Assembly (NCBI GenBank): GCA_016874315.1
Contig: VGTX01000084.1
Span: 1-5,094, forward strand
Length of the DNA stretch: 5,094 nucleotides
DNA from: Gammaproteobacteria bacterium
GTDB lineage: Bacteria; Pseudomonadota; Gammaproteobacteria; Berkiellales; Berkiellaceae
Direction: 5' to 3'
The notes beneath the pieces were generated by a model that worked only from the letters and a program-made list of their open reading frames with translations, was not told the origin of the DNA and did not search any database. Below are positions 1-5,094 of the stretch, piece after piece. Every line of letters starts with the position of its first letter. The stretch's first letter is position 1. Made by a program: the position numbers and the translations under genes.

Positions 1-26
1 AAGAGAGTGAGATAAAATCTCTTGCT
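1..26. repeat. Stem-loop repeat, copy 1 (left-truncated)
   Basis: This stretch matches 1914-1939 at 25 of 26 positions; the one difference is G at 7 versus A at 1920. AAGAGA (1-6) pairs with TCTCTT (18-23) around an 11-nt loop. The left arm is cut by the window edge; in the second copy the stem continues outward to 10 bp. No T-run follows, so it is not a classical intrinsic terminator. It could be the 3' end of an upstream transcription unit or a member of a dispersed palindromic repeat family. Confidence 0.7.
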
Positions 27-79
27 CATTCCTCAGGACAGCTGAATCAAAATCAACTAACAGCCCCAAAACCGTTTGA

Positions 80-109
80 TTGCAAAGTTCTGTTGAGTAT
101 TTTTATAAT
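80..109 (+). promoter_or_regulatory. Possible sigma-70 promoter for the glycosyltransferase-like gene
   Basis: A perfect TATAAT lies at 104-109. TTGCAA at 80-85 (4 of 6 matches to TTGACA) sits 18 bp upstream as a candidate -35. Initiation near 116 would leave a leader of about 110 nt before the ATG at 226. The rest of 1-225 holds no convincing gene. In AT-rich DNA a TATAAT can occur by chance, so this is a guess based on position and match. Confidence 0.4.
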
Positions 110-225
110 GTCTCGAATGTATCTGTTCACGTTTATTCTTCTTTTTGAGGTATTAAAAAAATGCCGCAACATTATACCCATTGTGTCCTATGTATAGAAT
201 ACAGAATCTTATTCGAACATAAATT

Positions 226-1872
226 ATGGAACATCAATTTCTTGACACTCAAAAACACCTGCGCATGTGGTTTAGTGGCAACCCTAACGAATTTATGAAT
301 CTAGAAAATGAGCATCGTTGCCGTCAATTTCAAAAAACCAACCCTAATGCTCAACTCACCATCATTTACTCTTCAAATCTTTTAAGTAGCGAAGGGTTAG
401 CGCGCAAAGCACGCTTTGAAAAGCTTTATCCTAATATCAAACTCATTGATTTCGATACTGAGTTAAAACAACACTGCGCGACAGAAAAAGAAGAGCGCAT
501 ATTCCAGATTGCTGAAGAAAATCTTATAGCATTTAAGAACCGAGCAGGAGGTAACCTTGCAGTTGTTAGAGATATCCTTAGTAGTTTGCGTTTTGTTGCA
601 CAACAGGGCACATACAGCGATCATGATACAAATATTGACGTCTCTCAACTCCCGAAAAAGATGCCCATCCAGCGTGAAATTATTTGTGGGATCGGAAGTC
701 TTCTTACGCCTACAGGAGCGCAGAATTCACTCGAAAATATTACACTCAATAATGATATCATTGGATTTGCAGAGGATGAAAATGGGGAATTAACACCGGA
801 TACAATTCAATTTCTGGAAAAATGGCAAGAAATCTTAATTCATGGTCATGATCATCCTATTGATGCAATAGAACACTCTCCCTTTCCTTCATCATTAACA
901 ATGCAACTCTCGACAACTTGCGTTCCCCATTTCCATAGAGATCAGGTTAATGGTATTCAATTGCGCTATATGCTGGAACATATAGAAGATAACTTATATA
1001 CATATATCAAGCACACAACACCATATGGAATACTTCAGCAGCTATGGTCTATGGATCTTCAAGATTCAGAACTTCAAGAACGATTGCAATCTGCAAGTGC
1101 CAGGCTCTTCAAAGAACTTGCCGATCCAAATCAAATGGACTTTTCAGATGCATGGACAGAGGACGATAAAGAACTCATCGCCTCAATGATAGTATCCGTT
1201 TTAATTCAAACAATTCATCAACAAACACAACAATTATCACTTCTAAAAAACCTATTAGATTTGAAGATGCTACCGGCCTCAGAAATATCAGCTATAGAAG
1301 CTTATGTAAAATCACTAGAACATCTAAAGTCTGCTGCAGATCGGGCTCAGGCCGCATGGGACAATGATGAATATAAAGAAGTATTTCAAGCACTCTCTCA
1401 GCTTCCACCAGACATTCCAAAAGATTTTACGCTCTCAAATATATTGTATAAAGATATGGTTGTTGCAACATCTGGACCATGTACTTTATTAAAAACACTT
1501 AACGCTGTGAATGCAAATAGATTAAATTCTGACAGCAACATGATCTCAATCAGTTGTGCGCAGGAATATTCTTTCCAAAACACCCCTGCTTTAGCACGGG
1601 CATATCATTCACATCAAGCCATCGAGTTTCAGACAAACCTTGAAGTATTTTCAAAAAATCTTAAAACTCCAGATGGCGAAATAGTCATTGGATCGAATAA
1701 CGATGTATCGTGGCTTCCTGCTGGACAAATTGCTCAGCGCGATAGAGAGGCAAAGCTCCTTGATACGATGGCTACGCGCATTCAAAAGCCTATCCGTTCT
1801 TATCTAACGAAAAAAGACGCACGCAAACAGGAGTCATCTAACATTGTTAATAAAAACAAACCCAACACCTAA
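226..1872 (+). CDS. DXD-motif glycosyltransferase-like protein, candidate secreted effector
   Basis: This 548-aa soluble protein has no signal peptide or membrane segment. Its first ~200 residues carry the landmarks of sugar-binding-DXD / clostridial-toxin-type GT-A glycosyltransferases: WFSGNP (15-20, like the WxGG-P nucleotide-sugar loop), GNLAVVRDIL (109-118, like the AAASDIL helix of toxin B), YSDHD (130-134, the metal/UDP-sugar DXD) and LNNDIIG (174-180). Such enzymes use a nucleotide sugar and Mn2+ to glycosylate a target, often a host protein; donor and target cannot be read here. Residues 240-400 look alpha-helical and are unrecognised. DVSWLPAG (493-500) near the C-terminus may act as the tryptophan-containing active-site lid. 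The tail (about 520-548) is polar and lysine-rich, as in many type IV effectors. The start is bounded by an in-frame TAA at 220-222, and no clear Shine-Dalgarno precedes it. It stands alone, 126 nt before ccmC, with no evident functional link to it. The fold assignment is fairly secure; the effector role is inference. Confidence 0.7.
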   Translation: MEHQFLDTQKHLRMWFSGNPNEFMNLENEHRCRQFQKTNPNAQLTIIYSSNLLSSEGLARKARFEKLYPNIKLIDFDTELKQHCATEKEERIFQIAEENLIAFKNRAGGNLAVVRDILSSLRFVAQQGTYSDHDTNIDVSQLPKKMPIQREIICGIGSLLTPTGAQNSLENITLNNDIIGFAEDENGELTPDTIQFLEKWQEILIHGHDHPIDAIEHSPFPSSLTMQLSTTCVPHFHRDQVNGIQLRYMLEHIEDNLYTYIKHTTPYGILQQLWSMDLQDSELQERLQSASARLFKELADPNQMDFSDAWTEDDKELIASMIVSVLIQTIHQQTQQLSLLKNLLDLKMLPASEISAIEAYVKSLEHLKSAADRAQAAWDNDEYKEVFQALSQLPPDIPKDFTLSNILYKDMVVATSGPCTLLKTLNAVNANRLNSDSNMISISCAQEYSFQNTPALARAYHSHQAIEFQTNLEVFSKNLKTPDGEIVIGSNNDVSWLPAGQIAQRDREAKLLDTMATRIQKPIRSYLTKKDARKQESSNIVNKNKPNT

Positions 1873-1909
1873 AACGCCTTAATCAATATCAATCATGTGA
1901 TTACCTATA

Positions 1910-1940
1910 AAGCAAGAGAATGAGATAAAATCTCTTGCTT
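1910..1940. repeat. Stem-loop repeat, copy 2 (possible terminator)
   Basis: AAGCAAGAGA (1910-1919) and TCTCTTGCTT (1931-1940) form a perfect 10-bp stem around an 11-nt loop, 37 nt after the glycosyltransferase stop codon. GAGAT (1922-1926) can instead pair with ATCTC (1930-1934) around AAA, so two hairpins compete for the 3' arm. The core 1914-1939 repeats 1-26 with one mismatch. The position suits transcript ending or 3'-end protection, but neither strand has a T-run after the stem, so Rho-independent termination is doubtful. It lies close upstream of the ccm operon. Confidence 0.65.
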
Positions 1941-1944
1941 CAAA

Positions 1945-1983
1945 TATGAATTTTGTTTCATACTGCTTTGCATAACAATGCAA
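1945..1983 (+). promoter_or_regulatory. Two tandem dyads before ccmC, possible operator or leader structure
   Basis: TATGAA (1945-1950) pairs with TTCATA (1957-1962), and TTGCAT (1968-1973) pairs with ATGCAA (1978-1983) around AACA. Both are perfect 6-bp inverted repeats; the second ends 15 nt before the ccmC start. They lie where a promoter or leader of the ccm operon must be if it is not co-transcribed with the upstream gene. Only a poor promoter can be proposed: TTGCTT 1935-1940, 18 bp, CATACT 1959-1964. No known regulator site is recognised. Confidence 0.3.
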
Positions 1984-1998
1984 TAGTGGTTTGAACAT

Positions 1999-2763
1999 AT
2001 GTTATATCTTGCGAGAATACCCTCATTTTCCGAGCTCTATCAATGGAGTCGAATATTGGCTGGAGCATGCATGGCAATATGCATTATTTCCTTACCATAT
2101 TTATGGGAAATTCGATCGAATCTGCCTCTAGAAGAAGTTCAAGGAATTTCTGTACAGTATCTTTATTTTCATGTGCCATGCGCCATTACAACGCTTTCTC
2201 TGTATACGATATTATGTGTTTTTTCATTCTTTACGATCGTATGGAATATCAAAATTGCTTATGATGGAATTTGCAGCATCTTACCTCCGTGTTTTTTATC
2301 AAGCCTTGCCACACTGTTAAGCGGAAGCTTATGGGGCAAAGAAACATGGGGGACATTTTGGGTCTGGGATGCAAGATTAACATCATTTTTAGTATTGTCT
2401 TTGTTTCTTGGCTTTTTATTAATAGCCACACACATGAGAGAAAGGACTTCGAAATCTTTTCGCCAACTCATTGGAATTATTATTCTGATTGGATTTTTTG
2501 ATGTTATTTTAACACATTTTGCGGTTGAATGGTTTCAAACATTGCATCAAGGGCGTTCACTCTGGACATCCTCTGGTAATAAAATTGCTCCAGTGTTTGC
2601 ATATCCTTTATATTTACACACATTGCATACATTATTATGGGCTACGGGCCTTACAGCAGCTCATTTTAGCCACTACATGCATCAGTATTTAGAAAAAGAA
2701 AAACACCCTAAGACATTCCAGAGAGGATGGTCTCTGAAAAGTTCAGTTAGTATTTCCAATTGA
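1999..2763 (+). CDS. ccmC: Cytochrome c maturation protein CcmC (haem handling/export)
   Basis: CcmC is an inner-membrane haem-handling protein. It presents haem at the periplasmic face and drives its covalent attachment to CcmE, working with CcmD and the CcmAB ATPase. The 254 residues (E. coli about 245) contain about six hydrophobic segments and the signature tryptophan-rich motif GTFWVWDARLTS (118-129). The two external haem-ligand histidines are present: H58 in YFHVP and H183 in TLHQG, matching E. coli H60 and H184. EWFQTLHQG (177-185) is also typical. One usual tryptophan of the WWD motif is phenylalanine (F120). An in-frame TAG at 1984-1986 rules out an earlier start; only a weak GTGG (1986-1989) serves as a Shine-Dalgarno. 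It is the first Ccm gene here, whereas ccmA and ccmB often precede it elsewhere. Confidence 0.95.
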   Translation: MLYLARIPSFSELYQWSRILAGACMAICIISLPYLWEIRSNLPLEEVQGISVQYLYFHVPCAITTLSLYTILCVFSFFTIVWNIKIAYDGICSILPPCFLSSLATLLSGSLWGKETWGTFWVWDARLTSFLVLSLFLGFLLIATHMRERTSKSFRQLIGIIILIGFFDVILTHFAVEWFQTLHQGRSLWTSSGNKIAPVFAYPLYLHTLHTLLWATGLTAAHFSHYMHQYLEKEKHPKTFQRGWSLKSSVSISN

Positions 2764-2772
2764 TTCACTGAG

Positions 2773-2842
2773 AATGATTCAGGATGATGATCGAAGTAAT
2801 ATTGAAAAATCTATAATGGACTAGTGAAATGCATGAATCATT
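2773..2842 (+). promoter_or_regulatory. Long-range inverted repeat across the ccmD start
   Basis: AATGATTCA (2773-2781), just after ccmC, is the exact reverse complement of TGAATCATT (2834-2842), which covers codons 2-5 of ccmD. Pairing in the mRNA would enclose a 52-nt loop holding the ccmD start codon and its weak ribosome-binding region. This could tune ccmD translation relative to ccmC, but a 9-bp AU-rich stem with a large loop is only marginally stable. Confidence 0.25.
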
Positions 2843-2924
2843 TATTATCGGGTATTATATTGTTTGTTTAGGATATTCAATCTATCTACTTCATCAAATG
2901 TTCTTTTCACATCATAAAAAATAG
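2829..2924 (+). CDS. ccmD: Cytochrome c maturation protein CcmD (small membrane protein)
   Basis: CcmD is a tiny inner-membrane protein that stabilises the CcmABC-CcmE complex and helps release holo-CcmE. This 31-codon frame is identified by position and shape, since the family has little sequence conservation. It lies exactly between ccmC and ccmE, starts MHESFIIGYY, has one hydrophobic segment (about residues 5-26) and ends in a short polar, basic tail (SHHKK). That is the usual CcmD plan, although many homologues are 40-70 aa. The start at 2829 is bounded by an in-frame TAA at 2814-2816; a weak GGA at 2818-2820 may serve as the ribosome-binding site. Its TAG is followed by a single codon and then the ccmE ATG in the same frame. 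Confidence 0.75.
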   Translation: MHESFIIGYYIVCLGYSIYLLHQMFFSHHKK

Positions 2925-2927
2925 TCT

Positions 2928-3344
2928 ATGAAAATTGAAATTAAAAAAAAGCAAAAACAATCAATTATAGAGATTATTTTGATGCTTATAGGCCTAGGAT
3001 TGGCAGGATTTTGCCTTTTAAAGGCATACGCTGAATCAATCGATTTGTATAAAACACCTTCGCAAGCGCATTCGATGCCAGAAAAGAAAATTTTTCGCAT
3101 TGGCGGTATTGTCACTGAAGGGAGTTTATTAAAGACAGGGAATAATATTTCCTTTTTATTAGAAGATGGTTGTGGTCAAGTTAATGTGTATTTTGAGGGT
3201 TTAGCTCCTCGACTATTACAAGAGCAAAAAGAAGCCATTGTTGTTGGACACATGGAGAATAACATTTTTTATGCAAAAGAAGTCTTAGCAAAACATGACG
3301 AATCCTATCAACCTCAAAAAAAGAGTGTATCATGCCCGGTTTAG
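2928..3344 (+). CDS. ccmE: Cytochrome c maturation haem chaperone CcmE
   Basis: CcmE is a membrane-anchored periplasmic chaperone that binds haem covalently, receiving it from CcmC and passing it to CcmF. The 138-residue protein (E. coli 159) has a basic N-terminus (MKIEIKKKQK), one signal anchor (about 14-34) and an OB-fold domain. FRIGGIVTEGSL (56-67) is the family's conserved first strand region. LAKHDESYQP (120-129) holds the haem-attaching histidine H123 and the axial-ligand tyrosine Y127, equivalent to E. coli H130 and Y134, so it belongs to the ordinary HxxxY class rather than the CxxxY variant. The C-terminal tail after this motif is very short. The start lies 3 nt after the ccmD stop with no Shine-Dalgarno, which suggests translation coupled to ccmD. 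Its last 13 nt overlap ccmF. Confidence 0.96.
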   Translation: MKIEIKKKQKQSIIEIILMLIGLGLAGFCLLKAYAESIDLYKTPSQAHSMPEKKIFRIGGIVTEGSLLKTGNNISFLLEDGCGQVNVYFEGLAPRLLQEQKEAIVVGHMENNIFYAKEVLAKHDESYQPQKKSVSCPV

Positions 3345-5011
3345 AGTGTGCCCGCTTAATATACATATGGAGCATGATAGAGTTAGTCCTTTTGCTTGTC
3401 AGATCGAATAAAAGGGATTCGATTGCACGCACTTTGCTTCTCGTTATGGGCGCCTGCATATTAACGTTTGTATGTTTATGGATTGCAGGATGGAGTCATG
3501 ATTATTCTGTCTATTATGTGACAAAGCATGGCGGTCATGGAGCAGACTGGCGATTAAATTTGGGGTGGTTGTGGGCCGGACAAGCGGGTGCAAATCTGAT
3601 TATTATTTTGGGATTAAGTGTTGGGGCATACTTTGGATTAAAAACATATAATTCGGATTTAGAGCTCAATCGGCATGAAATGCTTTACATCGTTGGAAAT
3701 ATTGTTTCATTTATGCTGGTATCACTTTATGTCGCCTCACCATTTACTCGCAATCTTCCATTTCCTCCAGAGACCAGATCTGCGCTGAACCCGCTTTTAC
3801 AAGCTGCAGAACTTAGCTATCACCCCCCTCTTTTATTAGGCGCGACATCGTTTCTTTTTGGGATTGCAGTATCCGATCAGAATCGCAGCATTCAAGATTT
3901 GTGGATATACCGAAAATTTCTTTTATATATTGGCTTATTCTTTTTAACGCTTGGGATGATTGCTGGGGCATTCTGGGCATATCATGTTCTTGGATGGGGT
4001 GGCTGGTGGTTTTGGGATCCGGTTGAAACCATATCTTTTATTGCATGGCTAGGTGGTATATTGTTGGTACATCAACGAGCACCGAGTTGGCTTGATGGTC
4101 GGCTATTATTTTTAATTATTTGGATAGACATTGTTCTTGTGAGAACAAATGCTTTGCAATCCGTACATACATTTCTGACAGATAGAGAGTCGTTATCATG
4201 GATTATTTTTCTAAGTGCGAATATTTTTTTATATCTTTTTTCAATTTATAAAAAACGAGGCGATATTCCTGCATCACGGGAATCAGTGATTGGTCTTAGC
4301 ATGATGTTTTGCATTACTTTATATGGACTGTGGAGTCCGATTATTGCGGCGTGGCGTTTAGAACCCTATCATTTAAGCCCATATTATTTTGAATCAAATC
4401 TTTCATTGATTTTACTATGCACGCTACAGAAGTATGAACCTGTGCAACTTTACCGCAGCATTTATCGGGTGTCCTCACTGATAGGCTGGATATTACTTTC
4501 TTTTAGTAATGCACTTTTTCTGACATCTACACTGACAGGCATTAGTTTATCACGATCGAAAAGATATAATCGCACAACGGCTATTCACAGCGGTATTGTG
4601 ATATGGATTGTGCTGGTGATGCTGCAGCGTATTGGGAGCACACAAGCAGACTTCGATATAAGAAAAGAAATTATTTTTCATGGTCTGAGGATAGAGCACG
4701 TTTCGCACACTGTAAGTGAAATGACAGAAAGTTATAATATGCAATATCACGATCGAACAACCGATCGACATGGCATTATTGAAATACAGCGGACAATTGA
4801 TATTGAAACACAACAGCTGATCACACCGATTGTTTATTATCACAATCTTTATGGGATGGATTATGGATTTTGTGCTGGATATGATGAATATCATATTCGA
4901 CTTTTTTATCGACCATATATGGTTTGGATTTGGATTTACAGTGTCCTTTTAACATTTGTGCTATTCTGGCCAACAATGCCGATGGTTGGAAAAATAAGGG
5001 CTCTTTTATGA
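3332..5011 (+). CDS. ccmF: Haem lyase subunit CcmF, short divergent form
   Basis: CcmF is the large inner-membrane subunit of the cytochrome c synthetase. It takes haem from CcmE and, with CcmH, joins it to the CXXCH cysteines of apocytochrome c. The 559 residues contain many membrane segments and the WWD signature GWGGWWFWDP (221-230). Four histidines match the haem-associated set of E. coli: H164 in HPPLLL (H173), H247 (H261), H279 in SVH (H303) and H419 (H491). A periplasmic loop (about 432-522) leads to RLFYRPYMVWIW (523-534), typical of the C-terminus. The protein is about 90 residues shorter than usual (about 650): the H247-H279 spacing is 32 instead of 42, and the region between about 350 and H419 is reduced. 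The usual HEGS/QEGS motif reads AGQAGANL (82-89). A partial Shine-Dalgarno, AAGAG (3321-3325), precedes the ATG; an in-frame TGA at 3296-3298 limits earlier starts. M15 (3374) is a less likely alternative. Confidence 0.93.
   Translation: MPGLECARLIYIWSMIELVLLLVRSNKRDSIARTLLLVMGACILTFVCLWIAGWSHDYSVYYVTKHGGHGADWRLNLGWLWAGQAGANLIIILGLSVGAYFGLKTYNSDLELNRHEMLYIVGNIVSFMLVSLYVASPFTRNLPFPPETRSALNPLLQAAELSYHPPLLLGATSFLFGIAVSDQNRSIQDLWIYRKFLLYIGLFFLTLGMIAGAFWAYHVLGWGGWWFWDPVETISFIAWLGGILLVHQRAPSWLDGRLLFLIIWIDIVLVRTNALQSVHTFLTDRESLSWIIFLSANIFLYLFSIYKKRGDIPASRESVIGLSMMFCITLYGLWSPIIAAWRLEPYHLSPYYFESNLSLILLCTLQKYEPVQLYRSIYRVSSLIGWILLSFSNALFLTSTLTGISLSRSKRYNRTTAIHSGIVIWIVLVMLQRIGSTQADFDIRKEIIFHGLRIEHVSHTVSEMTESYNMQYHDRTTDRHGIIEIQRTIDIETQQLITPIVYYHNLYGMDYGFCAGYDEYHIRLFYRPYMVWIWIYSVLLTFVLFWPTMPMVGKIRALL
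4996..5000 (+). promoter_or_regulatory. Ribosome binding site for the gene starting at 5008
   Basis: AAGGG lies 7 nt before the ATG at 5008, inside the end of ccmF. It is the clearest Shine-Dalgarno in the window and supports the 4-nt ATGA start/stop overlap as the true start of the next gene. Confidence 0.6.
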
Positions 5012-5094
5012 CACCACTTCGTTGGATATTTTTTCTAATATTATTTTTTCAGACTCCTCTTTCTCATGCAGTTGCAGAAATTAGTGTATTAGCT
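5008..5094 (+). CDS. Exported protein, probable CcmH N-terminus (partial)
   Basis: Only the first 29 codons lie in the window; the gene runs off the right edge. They encode a signal-peptide-like start: MTPLR, a hydrophobic core of WIFFLILFF, then PLSHAVA with a plausible signal-peptidase cleavage after SHA or AVA, followed by EISVLA. A small exported protein directly after ccmF, translationally coupled through ATGA, fits CcmH (CycL/Ccl2), the thioredoxin-like partner that reduces or presents apocytochrome c. CcmG/DsbE, which follows ccmF in E. coli, is the main alternative; its N-terminus is usually an uncleaved anchor, so CcmH is preferred. The diagnostic LRCxxCQ motif would lie outside the window, so the family call rests on context. 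Confidence 0.55.
   Translation, partial: MTPLRWIFFLILFFQTPLSHAVAEISVLA

Noticed and set aside
3..197. Open frame of 64 codons entering from the left edge, with a hydrophobic stretch
   Set aside because: It runs through the stem-loop repeat whose other copy is clearly intergenic, shows no recognisable family, and ends in the leader of the next gene. A C-terminal tail of an upstream gene cannot be fully excluded, but support is too weak to annotate.
191..200. TGTATAGAAT as an extended -10 promoter close to the gene at 226
   Set aside because: The spacing of TG to the hexamer is poor and there is no -35 at a fitting distance; the TATAAT at 104-109 is a better candidate.
426..648. Reverse-strand frames of about 60 aa inside the glycosyltransferase-like gene
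   Set aside because: They are cysteine- and phenylalanine-rich antisense shadows of a frame with clear family motifs, without ribosome-binding sites.
557..793. Plus-strand 78-aa frame within the glycosyltransferase-like gene
   Set aside because: It overlaps the DXD-motif region in another frame and has no independent support.
212..2000. Shared TT(C/T)GAACATA motif just before the starts at 226 and 1999
   Set aside because: Only ten bases with one mismatch, AT-rich and at different distances from the start codon, so chance similarity is likely.
2043..2501. Alternative frames on both strands inside ccmC
   Set aside because: The ccmC frame carries all conserved residues; the others are shadows with no recognisable family.
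3181..3459. Reverse-strand 92-aa frame across the ccmE/ccmF junction
   Set aside because: It covers the conserved haem-binding end of ccmE and the start of ccmF, and has no promoter or ribosome-binding site of its own.
4550..4894. Reverse-strand 114-aa frame inside ccmF
   Set aside because: It is antisense to the periplasmic region of CcmF. Its isoleucine- and asparagine-rich composition is what reverse reading of AT-rich DNA gives, and no family was recognised.

Overview
The window is AT-rich proteobacterial DNA with all convincing genes on the + strand. It has two parts: a lone gene for a large glycosyltransferase-like protein (226-1872), and the 5' part of a cytochrome c maturation (System I, Ccm) operon (1999 to the right edge). 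A predicted DXD-type, toxin-like glycosyltransferase in an AT-rich genome suggests a host-associated or intracellular bacterium, such as the Legionellales/Coxiellaceae group or the Holosporales/Rickettsiales side. The sequence alone does not settle alpha versus gamma.

Layout: 1-225 is an intergenic leader. It starts with one copy of a stem-loop repeat and holds a possible sigma-70 promoter. 226-1872 encodes a 548-aa protein with a WFSGNP N-terminal motif, a YSDHD (DXD) motif and an LNNDIIG motif, as in the sugar-binding-DXD / clostridial-toxin-type GT-A glycosyltransferases. A long, mostly helical, unrecognised middle-to-C-terminal region follows. 1873-1998 is intergenic and rich in dyads: a second, nearly identical copy of the stem-loop repeat (25 of 26 bases) and two smaller inverted repeats just before ccmC. 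The two repeat copies bracket the glycosyltransferase gene in the same orientation.

The operon reads ccmC (1999-2763), a 31-codon ccmD (2829-2924), ccmE (2928-3344), ccmF (3332-5011) and the first 29 codons of an exported protein that is probably CcmH (5008 to the edge). CcmC, with CcmD, loads haem onto the periplasmic chaperone CcmE at a conserved histidine. CcmF, normally with CcmH, transfers the haem to apocytochrome c. The genes are tightly coupled: ccmD and ccmE are separated by 3 nt and share a frame, ccmE and ccmF overlap by 13 nt, and ccmF and the next gene overlap by 4 nt. The ABC-transporter genes ccmA and ccmB are not directly upstream of ccmC, where the glycosyltransferase gene sits instead. 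CcmF keeps all four haem-associated histidines but is short and divergent. No tRNA, rRNA, CRISPR array, IS element or phage gene was seen.
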